Source of the DNA: Streptomyces zhihengii
GTDB lineage: Bacteria; Actinomycetota; Actinomycetes; Streptomycetales; Streptomycetaceae
Direction: 5' to 3'
DNA length: 64,000 bases
NCBI RefSeq assembly: GCF_016919245.1
Contig: NZ_JAFEJA010000002.1
Span: 62,001-126,000 of the forward strand
In this document: positions 36,877 through 49,190 of the stretch, in pieces
Numbering within the stretch: position 1 is the stretch's first letter
How the letters are laid out: each line of letters begins with the position of its first letter
Translations under genes and position numbers: made by a program
The notes under the pieces: model-generated
Seen by the model: the letters and a program-made list of their open reading frames with translations, nothing else
What the model was told of the DNA's origin: nothing
Database searches by the model: none

Positions 36877-37774
36877 CCGGCGCCACGCGGAAGCACACCG
36901 CGCTCCCCAAGGCGCAGATCCTCATCGAGGCCCTGCCCTGGCTCACCCGCCACCACGGCAGGACGGTCGTCATCAAGTTCGGCGGCAACGCCATGGTCGA
37001 CGAGGACCTGAAGGCCGCCTTCGCCCAGGACGTCGTCTTCCTGCGGCACGCCGGCCTCAAGCCGGTCGTGGTCCACGGCGGCGGCCCGCAGATCTCCGCG
37101 GCCCTCGACCGGCACGGACTGGTCAGCGAGTTCCGGGCCGGGCTGCGGGTCACCACGCCCGAGGCCATGGACGTCGTCCGCATGGTGCTGGCCGGACAGG
37201 TCCAGCGCGAACTGGTCGGGCTGCTCAACCAGCACGGCCCGCTCGCCGTCGGCCTCACCGGCGAGGACGCCCACACCATCACCGCCACCCGGCACCAGCC
37301 GCGGATCGACGGCGAACTGGTCGACATCGGCCGGGTCGGCGAGATCACCGCGATCGACACCGGCGCCATCGAGGCGCTGCTCGCCGACGGCCGGATCCCG
37401 GTCGTCTCCTCGATCGCACGCTCACAGGACGACGGACATGTCTACAACGTCAATGCTGATACGGCGGCTGCGGCACTCGCTGCTGCGCTGGGCGCCGAGA
37501 CGCTGATGGTCCTCACCGACGTGGAGGGCCTCTACGAGGACTGGCCCCACAGCGACGAGGTCATCAGCCGCCTCACCGCCACCCAGCTGGAGAAGCTGCT
37601 GCCGGACCTCTCCAGCGGCATGGTGCCCAAGATGGAGGGCTGCCTCCACGCCGTCCGCAACGGCGTCACCACCGCCCGCGTGATCGACGGGCGGGTGCAG
37701 CACTCGATCCTGCTGGAGATCTTCACCGACGAGGGAATCGGCACCATGGTGGTGCCGGACGGACAGGGGGAACA

Positions 37775-37778
<4 letters not shown>
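36873..37778 (+). CDS. argB: Acetylglutamate kinase
   Basis: Phosphorylates N-acetylglutamate, the usual arginine-feedback step. 301 residues: [19 protein letters not shown], the substrate-binding [18 protein letters not shown] and [16 protein letters not shown]. Starts by ATGA overlap with argJ and its stop overlaps argD. Confidence 0.97.
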
Positions 37779-38986
<1,208 letters not shown>

Positions 38987-38993
38987 GACGACG

Positions 38994-39530
38994 ATGACCG
39001 AGGCGCAGGACACCGAGCACGGCGGGCCCGCCGTGCCGCAGACCCGTACGGCCCGCCACCGCCGGATCGTGGACATCCTCAACCGGCAGCCGGTGCGCTC
39101 GCAGAGCCAGTTGGCGAAGCTGCTCGCGGACAACGGGCTGAGCGTCACCCAGGCGACGCTCTCCCGGGACCTCGACGAGCTCGGTGCGGTCAAGATCCGC
39201 AACACCGGCGGCGAGCTGATCTACGCGGTCCCCAGCGAGGGCGGCTTCCGCACCCCGCAGGCCCCGCTGGGGGAGTCGGCCAAGGAGGAGCGCATGCGGC
39301 GCCTCTCCGGCGAACTCCTGATCTCCGCCGAGGCATCGGCGAACCTCGTCGTCCTGCGCACCCCGCCCGGCGCGGCCCAGTTCCTCGCCTCGGCCATCGA
39401 CCAGGCCGAACTCCGGGACATCCTCGGCACGATCGCGGGGGACGACACACTGATGCTCATCAGCCGTGACCCGGCGGGCGGCCAGGCCCTCGCCGACCAC
39501 CTGCTGCGCCTCGCCCAGAACGACCGCTGA
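38994..39530 (+). CDS. argR: Arginine repressor
   Basis: 178 residues: winged helix ([40 protein letters not shown]) and a C-terminal hexamerisation/arginine-binding domain ([31 protein letters not shown] with the GDDT arginine motif). Seven bases after argD. It should bind the tandem boxes at 34646-34681 and the site before argG when arginine is plentiful. Confidence 0.97.
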   Translation: MTEAQDTEHGGPAVPQTRTARHRRIVDILNRQPVRSQSQLAKLLADNGLSVTQATLSRDLDELGAVKIRNTGGELIYAVPSEGGFRTPQAPLGESAKEERMRRLSGELLISAEASANLVVLRTPPGAAQFLASAIDQAELRDILGTIAGDDTLMLISRDPAGGQALADHLLRLAQNDR

Positions 39531-39534
39531 CGTC

Positions 39535-39575
39535 CCCGGTCCGCCGCCGCCCGCCACGGGCGGCGGCGGACCGGG
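39535..39575 (+). terminator. argCJBDR terminator
   Basis: A perfect 19-bp stem (39535-39553 with 39557-39575) with a 3-nt loop begins five bases after the argR stop; it also faces the end of the opposite-strand gene. Confidence 0.85.
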
Positions 39576-39578
39576 TGC

Positions 39579-40184
39579 TCAGGCCGTGCCGAGCGGGTCG
39601 TCGGCGCGGGCCGGCAGGGGGAGGGGGAGGGCGGGCAGCCCGTCCAGGCTCACGCCCACGTGGTCCTTCTTCGCGCAGTACGCCGCGAACTCGGCGTCCG
39701 ACTTCCGCCCGAAGTGCTCCGCGTGCTGGGTGCGCTCCTCCCGGTAGTCCAGGTACGGCACGGCGAACCCGCAGGCGTCGCTGACCCGCACCGCGCGGAC
39801 GACGACGATCGCGCGGGCCGCCGGCCCGTCCACCTCGGCGAAGTGCCCGATCCACTCGGCCCACCGCGGGTCGTCCCGGAAGACCGCCTCGCCCTTGCCG
39901 TGCACCCGCAGCACCTTCGGCGGCCCCGAGAAGGCGCACCACATCAGCGTGATCCGCCCGTTGCCCTCCTCGCGCACATGCGCGAGCGTCTCGGCGCCGC
40001 TGCCGCCGAAGTCCAGATAGGCCAGCGTCATCGCGTCCACGACGACGAGCGTCCCGCTGCGCCCCTTGGGCGAGAGGTTGACGTGCCCGTCGCCGTCGAG
40101 CGGCGCGGTCGCCGTGAAGAAGACCGGCTGCGCCTCGATGAACGCCCGGAGCCGGTCGTCGATGTGTTCATAGACTTTCCCCAT
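39579..40184 (-). CDS. Pyridoxamine 5'-phosphate oxidase-fold flavoprotein
   Basis: 201 residues. The split-barrel FMN-binding fold is shown by FFTATAPLDGDGHVNLSPKG, AYLDFGGSGAETLAHV, ITLMWCAFSGPPKVLRVHGKG and YLDYREERTQH. Members bind FMN or F420 and reduce small molecules; which one is used is unclear. Start ATG 40184. Divergent neighbour none; the next gene upstream on the same strand ends 59 nt away. Confidence 0.85.
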   Translation of the reverse strand: MGKVYEHIDDRLRAFIEAQPVFFTATAPLDGDGHVNLSPKGRSGTLVVVDAMTLAYLDFGGSGAETLAHVREEGNGRITLMWCAFSGPPKVLRVHGKGEAVFRDDPRWAEWIGHFAEVDGPAARAIVVVRAVRVSDACGFAVPYLDYREERTQHAEHFGRKSDAEFAAYCAKKDHVGVSLDGLPALPLPLPARADDPLGTA

Positions 40185-40243
40185 GGGCTGATTCTCTCCT
40201 CCCGCCCCCGGCCCGGTCCGTCGCCGCCGGCGCCGGCGCCGTC

Positions 40244-41626
40244 TCAGCCCGGCAGCCCGACCCGCCGCCGTGTCGACGCCATCACGTAGTCGCTGAACAA
40301 GTGGGCGCACGCGTCGAGCAGTTCGCCGACCTCCGCGTTCCGTTGCGGCACCTCGTGGACCCATCGCCGCAACTGCACCGCGGACTCGGCGTTGCCCCGC
40401 AGGCCCGGGTCCTCGTCCGCCAGCAGCGCGACCGCGGCCCGGAGCTGGTCGAGACCGCCCCGGGCCCGCAGCAGCCGGAACGCCGCCCGGCGGACGGGCG
40501 TGGGCCGGTCCGGTGCGAGCCGCCGCGCCAGCTCTCCGGCGGGCAGGGCGGCCGCGTGCGGCAGCAGGGCCCCCGTCGCCTCGCGCACCACCGCGGGCGA
40601 CGGGTCGTCGAGCAGCGGCAGCACCAGCGCGGGCGGCGCGCACTCCAGCGACCGCAGCCCGGCGACGGCCCGGGCGCGCACCGCTGCCGAGGCGTGGGCC
40701 AGCAGGGGGCGGAGCAGCGCGGCGTCCTCCCGCCGGCCGCACTCGGCCAGCCCGGCCACCGCCCCGGGGCCGAGGGACGCCGGGTCGGCGCACAGCCGGA
40801 GATAGCGGGCGTGCGCGTCGCCGCCGCCCTGTGCGTACGCCCAGCGCGCGCAGGCGCGGACCAGTGCCGACCGGTCGGTGAGCGCCCCGGCCGCCTCCCC
40901 GGTGCGTCCGGCGCGGCGCAGTGCCGTCACCCCCGCGGCGCGGACCATCGGCGCCCGGGCCCCGAGCAGGGTGTCGACGGCGGCGTCGTCCGCCCCGTCG
41001 GCCGCCATCGAGGCGAGGGCTGCCTCCGACCACAGTCGGCACACGACGGGGTCGGACTCGGACGCGGCCCGCCGGGCGAGCTCCCGCGCGCCCGGCCGCC
41101 GTCCGGCCACCACCACGCGCGCGGCCAGCCGCCGGGTGGCCGTGTCGCGGGTGCCGTCCAGCAGGGCGGCCGCCAGGTCGGGGCGGGCCTCGCAGGCGGC
41201 GGTGACGAGGCCGAGCGCCCACGCGCCCTCCGCGCGCCGGCCGGTGCGCAGCACCAGCGGGGTGAGCGTGCGCAGCGCGTCGCCCGGCTCGGCGCGCAGG
41301 CGCTCCGCCAGCAGGGCGCGGGCGCGCAGCCGTACCGGCTCCGCCCAGTCCGCGCAGCGGATCACGGCGAGCTGCCAGAAGGCGGGTGTGCGGGGCCCGT
41401 GGGCGAGGGCCGCCTCGCGGGTGCGGCCGTCGGGGTGGCAGAGCGCCGCCTCGGGCAGCGAGGCCGCGCGGGACGCGCCGCTCAGGGGGCCCCGGCGGAG
41501 GCGGTCGCGGATCTCCTCGTCGAAGGCGGTCCAGCAGGCCGGGTCGCCGGACGGGAGCACCGGGGCGGCGCCGCCGTCCAGCAGCAGCCGTGCCGCCGCC
41601 CGTCCTGTCTCCGCGTGCCCGCTCAT
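40244..41626 (-). CDS. HEAT-repeat protein
   Basis: 460 residues, Ala/Leu/Arg-rich and all-helical, made of repeated 30-residue units with the PBS-lyase HEAT pattern (for example SAAVRARAVAGLRSLE, SPAVVREATGALLPHA, TPVRRAAFRLLRARGG, DPGLRGNAESAVQ). Such solenoids are protein-binding scaffolds. No catalytic motif. It is divergent from argG by 139 nt, in which the argG promoter lies. Function unknown. Confidence 0.8.
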   Translation of the reverse strand: MSGHAETGRAAARLLLDGGAAPVLPSGDPACWTAFDEEIRDRLRRGPLSGASRAASLPEAALCHPDGRTREAALAHGPRTPAFWQLAVIRCADWAEPVRLRARALLAERLRAEPGDALRTLTPLVLRTGRRAEGAWALGLVTAACEARPDLAAALLDGTRDTATRRLAARVVVAGRRPGARELARRAASESDPVVCRLWSEAALASMAADGADDAAVDTLLGARAPMVRAAGVTALRRAGRTGEAAGALTDRSALVRACARWAYAQGGGDAHARYLRLCADPASLGPGAVAGLAECGRREDAALLRPLLAHASAAVRARAVAGLRSLECAPPALVLPLLDDPSPAVVREATGALLPHAAALPAGELARRLAPDRPTPVRRAAFRLLRARGGLDQLRAAVALLADEDPGLRGNAESAVQLRRWVHEVPQRNAEVGELLDACAHLFSDYVMASTRRRVGLPG

Positions 41627-41700
41627 CCGTGCCCCCTCGCTGTCGACGGTCGGAGCCTAGATGTCATCCCACACCCCTGACCAGCGAGTTTCCCGCTCGA

Positions 41701-41737
41701 TTGACAAAACATACGGAGGACCGCATAGTTATACCCA
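41701..41737 (+). promoter_or_regulatory. argG promoter with ARG box
   Basis: TTGACA at 41701-41706, a 17-base gap and CATAGT at 41724-41729. The -10 lies inside ACCGCATAGTTATACCCA (41720-41737), which matches the argC boxes at the conserved GC(A/G)TA and A(C/T)-CC positions, so ArgR should control argG too. Confidence 0.65.
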
Positions 41738-41765
41738 TCAGCGTTTGCGCCGTAAGGAGAAACCC

Positions 41766-42959
41766 GTGACCGAGCGCGTCGTACTCGCCTACTCGGGCGG
41801 CCTGGACACCTCCGTCGCCATCGGCTGGATCGCCGAGGAGACGGGCGCCGAGGTCATCGCCGTCGCCGTGGACGTCGGCCAGGGCGGCGAGGACCTGGAC
41901 GTCATCCGCAAGCGCGCCATCGCCTGCGGTGCCGTCGAGGCCGAGGTCGCCGACGCGAAGGACGAGTTCGCCGAGGAGTACTGCCTCCCCGCGATCAAGG
42001 CCAACGCCCTCTACATGGACCGGTACCCGCTGGTCTCCGCGCTGTCGCGGCCCACGATCGTCAAGCACCTCGTCGCCGCCGCCAAGAAGCACGGCGCCAC
42101 CACCGTCGCCCACGGCTGCACCGGCAAGGGCAACGACCAGGTCCGCTTCGAGGCCGGCATCGTCGCCCTCGCGCCCGAGCTGAAGTGCATCGCCCCGGTC
42201 CGTGACTACGCCATGACCCGGGACAAGGCGATCGCCTTCTGCGAGGAGAAGCAGCTCCCGATCGCCACCTCCAAGAAGTCCCCGTACTCGATCGACCAGA
42301 ACGTCTTCGGCCGTGCCGTCGAGACCGGCTTCCTCGAGGACATCTGGAACGCGCCGATCGAGGACATCTACGAGTACACCTCTAACCCGGCCGAGCAGCG
42401 CGAGGCCGACGAGGTCGTCATCTCCTTCGAGGCGGGCGTCCCGGTCGCCATCGACGGCAGGCCCGTCACCGTGCTCCAGGCGATCCAGCAGCTCAACGAG
42501 CGGGCCGGCGCCCAGGGCATCGGCCGGATCGACATGGTCGAGGACCGGCTGGTCGGCATCAAGTCCCGTGAGGTCTACGAGGCCCCCGGCGCCATCGCGC
42601 TGATCACCGCCCACCAGGAGCTGGAGAACGTCACCGTCGAGCGGGAACTCGCCCGCTACAAGCGGCAGGTCGAGCAGCGCTGGGGCGAGCTGGTCTACGA
42701 CGGCCTGTGGTTCTCCCCGCTCAAGCGCGCCCTGGAGGGCTTCATCGACGAGGCCAACCAGCACGTCTCCGGCGACATCCGGATGACCCTGCACGGCGGC
42801 CGTGCCGTCGTCACCGGCCGGAAGTCCGACGAGTCGCTGTACGACTTCAACCTCGCCACCTACGACTCGGGCGACACCTTCGACCAGTCGAAGGCCCAGG
42901 GCTTCATCGAGATCTTCGGCCTGTCCCAGAAGATCGCCGCCAAGCGCGACCTGGCCTGA
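41766..42959 (+). CDS. argG: Argininosuccinate synthase
   Basis: Joins citrulline and aspartate with ATP. 397 residues: [17 protein letters not shown] (ATP loop), [14 protein letters not shown] (PP-loop neighbour) and [18 protein letters not shown] at 41766 with AAGGAG upstream. It lies 121 nt before argH; from memory S. coelicolor carries argG far from this locus, so the pairing may be a lineage feature. Confidence 0.97.
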   Translation: MTERVVLAYSGGLDTSVAIGWIAEETGAEVIAVAVDVGQGGEDLDVIRKRAIACGAVEAEVADAKDEFAEEYCLPAIKANALYMDRYPLVSALSRPTIVKHLVAAAKKHGATTVAHGCTGKGNDQVRFEAGIVALAPELKCIAPVRDYAMTRDKAIAFCEEKQLPIATSKKSPYSIDQNVFGRAVETGFLEDIWNAPIEDIYEYTSNPAEQREADEVVISFEAGVPVAIDGRPVTVLQAIQQLNERAGAQGIGRIDMVEDRLVGIKSREVYEAPGAIALITAHQELENVTVERELARYKRQVEQRWGELVYDGLWFSPLKRALEGFIDEANQHVSGDIRMTLHGGRAVVTGRKSDESLYDFNLATYDSGDTFDQSKAQGFIEIFGLSQKIAAKRDLA

Positions 42960-43012
42960 TGCCGCACGGGGCCGCCGGGCGCGACCCCGCGTGACCCGCA
43001 GACGTTGTACAG

Positions 43013-43049
43013 ACCGCCTCCCCGCTCCGTCCCGGCACGGGGAGGCGGT
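43013..43049 (+). terminator. Hairpin between argG and argH
   Basis: A 12-bp perfect stem (43013-43024 with 43038-43049) with a 13-nt loop in the 121-nt gap. It could end argG transcripts, lower argH expression, or protect the argG mRNA 3' end. Confidence 0.55.
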
Positions 43050-43077
43050 GGCACACCCGAACCTTCCAGGAGCTTGA

Positions 43078-44508
<1,431 letters not shown>

Positions 44509-44526
44509 CCTCCGCGGGGGCGGGCC

Positions 44527-45033
44527 CTACAGCGCCGCCCCCCAGTCGGCGAGTGCGTCGAAGTCGGGCCGGGTCAGCCCGATCCGCTCGTCGACGCGCA
44601 GGAGCAGCGCCTCGGCGAGGTGGTGCTGCCCGACGTACTCGCGGTCGAGGTCCGTGATGTCGTCGTCGATCCACGCGAACGGGCGCCCGGGGGCGTACCG
44701 GAGGATGTACTGCGTCTTCCAGAACGTCCCCCGCGGCGCCCGTCCGTGCATCTGCGGCCAGTCGACGAAGGGCAGTTCGGGCAGCCCGATACGGGGTCCT
44801 ATCCAGGTGTTGGCCTCGTCCTTCCAGGTCGTCGCCCACACCAGCTCGTACCAGCGCGTCAGCTTCAGCAGCTCCGCCCCGTGACCGGGGTGGAGCCACA
44901 CCCGCAGCGGCTTGCCGTCTGTCCAGCCGGTGGGCCGCATCCGGTGGGTGGTGTAGCCCCCGGGCCGCCGTTCCGGCTGGGCGGCATAGGGGTTCAGCGG
45001 TCCGTCGACGTCGATCAGCAGCAGCGGTTTCAC
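44527..45033 (-). CDS. HAD-like domain protein
   Basis: 168 residues. LLLIDVDGPLNP near the start has the DxD (Asp8, Asp10) of HAD phosphatases and FAWIDDDITDLDREY near the end supplies the acidic motif. ELVWATTWKDEAN is the motif 2 region with Thr. Small C0-type core without an obvious cap. GTG 45033 with GAAGGA upstream is preferred to an ATG at 45057. Substrate unknown. Confidence 0.75.
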   Translation of the reverse strand: MKPLLLIDVDGPLNPYAAQPERRPGGYTTHRMRPTGWTDGKPLRVWLHPGHGAELLKLTRWYELVWATTWKDEANTWIGPRIGLPELPFVDWPQMHGRAPRGTFWKTQYILRYAPGRPFAWIDDDITDLDREYVGQHHLAEALLLRVDERIGLTRPDFDALADWGAAL

Positions 45034-45094
45034 CGGGTGTCCTTCGCAGGGGGCCATGGGCCCCGAGCGGGCCGTGGCGGCGGTGCCCGGACGG

Positions 45095-45613
45095 TCAGTC
45101 GATCTGCGCGCAGATGTCCGTGCGCGAACCGTGCGCCATGGTCACGGACTTGTGGCCGTCGGGGCCGATCTCCATTGTGTAGACGCCGTCCACGATGTAC
45201 AGCCCGCGCGGAAGATTGCCCAGACCCTCGCCGACGCCCACCAGGACGGGGCCGAGGACCTTCCAGGACTGGGAGCCGTCGGTGCCGTACCCGACGAGGG
45301 CGGAGCCGCTCGCGTCCGCGTCGTGGAAGGCGCCGCTCGCGGTGTTGGTGACACGGACGACGAGGTCGCCCCGGTAGGCGACGGTCTCGGGCGAGCCGTC
45401 CGGGTGGCGGGTGAGCACCCGCCGGACCACCTCGTCCACCAACGGTTCGCCGTGCACCGCGAAGTCGCAGCGCACACCGGCCGCCACGTCCCACGGCGCG
45501 GACGGCGCCGGTTCCCAGCCGGGCAGGCCGGACGCGGGGGCGGCTGCCGCGGGCGCCGCGCCGCCGGCGGCGAGGGCGGCGAATGCCGTGAGGGCGATGA
45601 GCGTACGTCCCAT
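45095..45613 (-). CDS. Secreted protein of unknown function
   Basis: 172 residues with a clear Sec signal peptide (GRTLIALTAFAALAAGGAAP, cleavage after AAA near residue 25). The mature part is predicted mostly beta (VVRVTNTASGAFHDADASG, GLYIVDGVYTMEIGPDG) with two cysteines, one near the start (VRCDF) and one four residues from the C-terminus, which could form a disulfide. No family recognised. GGAG lies six bases before the ATG. Divergent from the SARP-type gene. Confidence 0.75.
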   Translation of the reverse strand: MGRTLIALTAFAALAAGGAAPAAAAPASGLPGWEPAPSAPWDVAAGVRCDFAVHGEPLVDEVVRRVLTRHPDGSPETVAYRGDLVVRVTNTASGAFHDADASGSALVGYGTDGSQSWKVLGPVLVGVGEGLGNLPRGLYIVDGVYTMEIGPDGHKSVTMAHGSRTDICAQID

Positions 45614-45724
45614 GAACAACTCCGAGCCGTGGGTACCGGATGGGTCGGCAGGAGCCTCGCGTCCCCCGCTCACCACGTGCTCACCACGCCGGGGCGGGAG
45701 ACCGGGCCGTAGGCTCCCCGTCCC

Positions 45725-47065
45725 ATGGAGTTCCAGTTGCTCGGGCCCTTCGAGGCCCGCCACGACGGACGCCCGGTGTCCGTCGGGCGGCGCAGGCAGG
45801 AGCGGTGCCTCCTCGCGGTGCTGCTGCTCGACGCGGGCCGGATGGTGACCACGGCCCGGCTGATCGACCTGCTGTGGGGCGGCGCCCCGCCCGCGTCGGC
45901 GCGGGGCACGGTCCACACCTATGTCGGCCGGCTGCGCGGCGCGCTCGGCCCGTACGGAGTCGCCCTGGAGACGGTGGGGGACGGCTACCGGGTGGACACG
46001 GGCCCCCACACCGTCGACGTCCACGACTTCACCGGCCTCGTGCGCCGCGCGGGCCGCGCGGCGGAGCCCGTCCGCCGGGTGCGGCTCTACGACGAGGCCC
46101 TCGCGCTCTGGCGCGGGCCGCTGCTCGCGGACACCGCCGACGGCGCGCTGCGCCAGCGCCTCGGCGAGGGCCTCGCGGGGCTGCGGCTGACGGCCCTGGA
46201 GGAGCGCGCGGCCGAGCACCTCGGACTGGGCCTGCACGACCGGGTGATCGGCGACCTGACCGCGCCGGCGGCGGAGCATCCGGACCGGGAGCGGCTCGTT
46301 GCCGCGCTGATGACGGCGCTGCACCGCGCCGGGCGCCAGGCACAGGCCCTGGAGCTGTACCGAAGGACCCGGCTGGCGCTGGTGGACGGGCTCGGCATCG
46401 AGCCCGGCAGCGTGCTCCGGAGCCTGCACGGGCGCATCCTCCACGGCGACCCCGGCCTCGACCGCCCCGCGGCGCCGCTGCACGCCGTGCGGGTCGGCGG
46501 CGAGTGGCTGCCCTGGACGACGAGCGGGCACCCCGCCCTGGAGTTCTGCAACACCTTCGCCGGCTGGGGCGCGCCGCCGCTGCCGGGCTCGGAGTGGCTG
46601 CGGAGGTTCGGCACGCTCGCGGTCTGGGCCGGGCACCACGGTCTGGCGGAGGAGTGGGCCGTGGCCGGCCTGCTGCGCACGGCGGCCGAGCGGCCCCGGG
46701 AGGCGGCCGGCGCGCTCGCGAGGGCCCGCGGCTTCCGGGAGCGCCTGTACGCGTGCCTCACCGCCCCCGACGACGTGCGGGCGTTCCAGGAGGTGGCGGC
46801 GGTCGTGGACGAGGCCGCCGCGCACGGCGTCTTCGTCCGCGGCGACGACGGCCTCGGGCACTGGCGGACGAGGCCCGCGGCCGGGCTGGAGCTGCCGCTG
46901 TACGCCGTGGCCCGCAGCGCGGCCGGGCTGCTCGCGGAGCCGCGGCGGCTGCTGGTCCGGGCCTGCCCCGGGGAGGGGTGCGGCTGGCTCTTCCTCGACG
47001 AGAGCGGCCGCCGCCGGTGGTGCAGCCTGCGCACCTGCGGCGGAGCCGGGACAGCCACGCATTGA
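45725..47065 (+). CDS. SARP-type DNA-binding/BTAD protein fused to ABATE/CGNR-like zinc region
   Basis: 446 residues. The first about 95 form an OmpR-type winged helix (FQLLGPFEARHDGRPVSVG, LIDLLWGGAPPASARGTVHT, VGDGYRV), residues about 100-245 the BTAD helical domain (RRVRLYDEALALWRGPLLAD, HRAGRQAQALELYRR, GLGIEPG). From about 258, HPALEFCNTFAGWG starts an ABATE-like domain and the end has the CGNR-type zinc site Cys414, Cys419, Cys433, Cys438 (CGWLFLDESGRRRWCS), but the CGNR motif itself reads CGGA and the usual basic tail is missing. Such a fusion of two regulator types is unusual. It precedes tetR and the exporter by 38 nt. Confidence 0.82.
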   Translation: MEFQLLGPFEARHDGRPVSVGRRRQERCLLAVLLLDAGRMVTTARLIDLLWGGAPPASARGTVHTYVGRLRGALGPYGVALETVGDGYRVDTGPHTVDVHDFTGLVRRAGRAAEPVRRVRLYDEALALWRGPLLADTADGALRQRLGEGLAGLRLTALEERAAEHLGLGLHDRVIGDLTAPAAEHPDRERLVAALMTALHRAGRQAQALELYRRTRLALVDGLGIEPGSVLRSLHGRILHGDPGLDRPAAPLHAVRVGGEWLPWTTSGHPALEFCNTFAGWGAPPLPGSEWLRRFGTLAVWAGHHGLAEEWAVAGLLRTAAERPREAAGALARARGFRERLYACLTAPDDVRAFQEVAAVVDEAAAHGVFVRGDDGLGHWRTRPAAGLELPLYAVARSAAGLLAEPRRLLVRACPGEGCGWLFLDESGRRRWCSLRTCGGAGTATH

Positions 47066-47106
47066 ATGAGACACTGATGTCTCACATGGGCTAGTCTTGT
47101 CTCATG
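47062..47106 (+). promoter_or_regulatory. tetR promoter with palindromic operator
   Basis: TGAGACA (47067-47073), CTGA, TGTCTCA (47078-47084) is a perfect palindrome around a 4-base centre. A third half-site TGTCTCA at 47098-47104 overlaps the tetR ATG. The palindrome covers a -35-like GAGACA, with TAGTCT 18 bases on at 47092-47097 ending six bases before the ATG (leaderless). This fits TetR autorepression. Confidence 0.6.
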
Positions 47107-47652
47107 GCCATGGATCGTGAACAGGTGCTGCGCACCGCCGCCGCCGTGCTGTCCCGCAAATCGACCGCCACGATGGACGAGGTCGCCCGGGCGGCCGGCA
47201 TCGGCCGCGCCACCCTGCACCGCCACTTCGCGGGCCGGGACGCTCTCGTCCGGGCGCTGGAGGCGCTCGGCATCCGGGAACTGGAGGGCGCCCTGGACCG
47301 GTCGCGCCTCGACGACGGCCCCGCGGCCGACGCGCTGCGGCGCCTGATCGGCGAGGTGCAGCCCGCCGCGGATCTGCTGGCCTTCCTCTACACCGAGAAC
47401 CAGCTCTTCGAGGGCGAGGTCGACGAGGGCTGGGCCCGGCTCGACGCCCGGCTGTCCGACCTCTTCCGGCGGGGCCAGGAGCGGGGCGAGTTCCGTATCG
47501 ACCTCACCCCCGCCTGGCTCACCGAGGCGCTCTACGGCCTCGTGGGCTCCGGAGCCTGGGCCGTGATGGACGGCCGGGTGGCCCAGAAGGACTTCCAGTA
47601 CATGATCGCCGAGCTGCTGCTCGGCGGAGCACGACGGAGCGTGGACACATGA
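47104..47652 (+). CDS. TetR-family regulator
   Basis: 182 residues. HTH: ATMDEVARAAGIGRATLHRHFAGRDALVRAL. The C-terminal ligand domain includes FLYTENQLFEGEVDEGWAR. No ribosome site before the ATG; likely leaderless from TAGTCT. Its stop overlaps the exporter start by ATGA, so it almost surely controls that exporter, using the palindrome immediately upstream. Confidence 0.9.
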   Translation: MAMDREQVLRTAAAVLSRKSTATMDEVARAAGIGRATLHRHFAGRDALVRALEALGIRELEGALDRSRLDDGPAADALRRLIGEVQPAADLLAFLYTENQLFEGEVDEGWARLDARLSDLFRRGQERGEFRIDLTPAWLTEALYGLVGSGAWAVMDGRVAQKDFQYMIAELLLGGARRSVDT

Positions 47653-49190
47653 GCAGGACCCTCACCGGACCCGAGGCGGCGCAGGAACTGAGCCGTCCGG
47701 CGCGCTGGCTGGCCCTGGCCGTCCTGGTGCTGGCCGTGCTGCTGGTGGCCGTCGACGCCACCGTCCTCGGCCTCGCCACCCCGTTCCTCAGCGAGGACCT
47801 CCAGCCGACCGGCAACCAGCTCCTGTGGATCGGCGACGTCTACTCGTTCGTCATCGCGGGCCTGCTCGTCTCCATGGGCAGCCTCGGCGACCGCATCGGC
47901 CGCAAGAAGCTGCTGCTCTGCGGCGCGGTCGCGTTCGGCGCGGTGTCCGTGCTCAACGCGTACGCCACCACCCCCGAGATGATGATCGTGGCGCGGGCGC
48001 TGCTCGGTGTCGCCGGTGCCACTCTGATGCCGTCCACCCTGGCGCTGATCCGCAACATCTTCCACGACCCCAGGGAGCGCAGCCTCGCGATCGGCATCTG
48101 GGGCGCCGCCGCCTCCGCCGGCGCGGCCGTCGGACCGGTCGTCGGCGGATTCCTGCTGGAGCACTTCTGGTGGGGCTCCGTCTTCCTGATCAACCTGCCC
48201 GTGATGGCCGTCCTCGTGGTCGTCGGCGTCAAGCTGCTGCCCGAGTCGAAGAACCCGGCGCGCGGCCCCTGGGACCTGGCCAGCGTCGGCCTGTCGCTGG
48301 TCGGCATGGTCGGCGTGGTGTACGCGATCAAGGAGGCGGCGAGCCACGGGCCGAGCTGGGGCGCGGGCGCGGCGGCCGTCGTCGGCGTCGCCGCGCTGTA
48401 CGGCTTCGTCCGCCGCCAGTTCACCCTGGCCGCGCCGCTGCTCGACATGCGGCTGTTCCGGCACCGGGGCTTCTCCGGCGCCGTCCTCGCCGACCTGCTG
48501 ACCATCCTCGGACTGTCGGGACTGGTCTTCTTCCTGTCGCAGTTCCTGCAACTCGTCCAGGGCCGGGAGCCGTTCGAGGCGGGGCTCGCGGAACTGCCCG
48601 CCGCCGTCGGGGCGGTGGCCACCGGACTCGTCGCCGGCGTCATGGCCCGGCGGTTCTCGGTGCGCGCGGTGGTGGCCGGCGGGCTCGCCGCGGTCGGCGT
48701 CGCGCTCGGCGTCCTCACCCTGATCGACCAGTCGACCGGCTACCCGCTGCTCGGGGTGTCGCTGCTGGTGGTCGGCGCGGGCGCGGGGTTCTCGTTCACC
48801 GTCACGGCCGACGTGATCCTCTCCAGCGTCCCCTCGGAGCAGGCGGGCTCCGCCTCCGCGGTCTCCGAGACGGCCTACGAACTGGGCGCCGCGCTCGGGA
48901 TCGCGCTGCTCGGCTCCATCGTCACCGGCGTCTACCGGGGGTTCGCCACCCCGGCCGGCACCCCGGCGGACGTCGCGTCGGCGGCCCACGAGTCCCTCGG
49001 CGGCGCGGTGGAGGCGGCGGGCGCGCTGCCGGGCGAACAGGCGTCGGCCCTGCTGGCCGCCGCCCAGGACGCCTTCACCGACGGCCTGCGGGTCGCCGCG
49101 GGCGTGGGCTCCGCGGTCCTGCTGGCCACGGCGGTCGCGGCCTGGTTCCTGCTGCGCGGCCAGAAGCTGGGCGACACCGTCGAGCACTGA
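47649..49190 (+). CDS. DHA2-family MFS drug exporter
   Basis: 513 residues with 14 predicted helices, as in QacA/SmvA-type proton antiporters. Motif A between helices 2 and 3 reads GSLGDRIGRKKLLL; the first helix has VAVDATVLGLATPFLSEDL (Asp conserved in DHA2) and motif C-like GIWGAAASAGAAVGPVVGGF is in helix 5. Translationally coupled to tetR. Substrate likely a cationic or hydrophobic toxin or an own metabolite. Confidence 0.9.
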   Translation: MSRTLTGPEAAQELSRPARWLALAVLVLAVLLVAVDATVLGLATPFLSEDLQPTGNQLLWIGDVYSFVIAGLLVSMGSLGDRIGRKKLLLCGAVAFGAVSVLNAYATTPEMMIVARALLGVAGATLMPSTLALIRNIFHDPRERSLAIGIWGAAASAGAAVGPVVGGFLLEHFWWGSVFLINLPVMAVLVVVGVKLLPESKNPARGPWDLASVGLSLVGMVGVVYAIKEAASHGPSWGAGAAAVVGVAALYGFVRRQFTLAAPLLDMRLFRHRGFSGAVLADLLTILGLSGLVFFLSQFLQLVQGREPFEAGLAELPAAVGAVATGLVAGVMARRFSVRAVVAGGLAAVGVALGVLTLIDQSTGYPLLGVSLLVVGAGAGFSFTVTADVILSSVPSEQAGSASAVSETAYELGAALGIALLGSIVTGVYRGFATPAGTPADVASAAHESLGGAVEAAGALPGEQASALLAAAQDAFTDGLRVAAGVGSAVLLATAVAAWFLLRGQKLGDTVEH

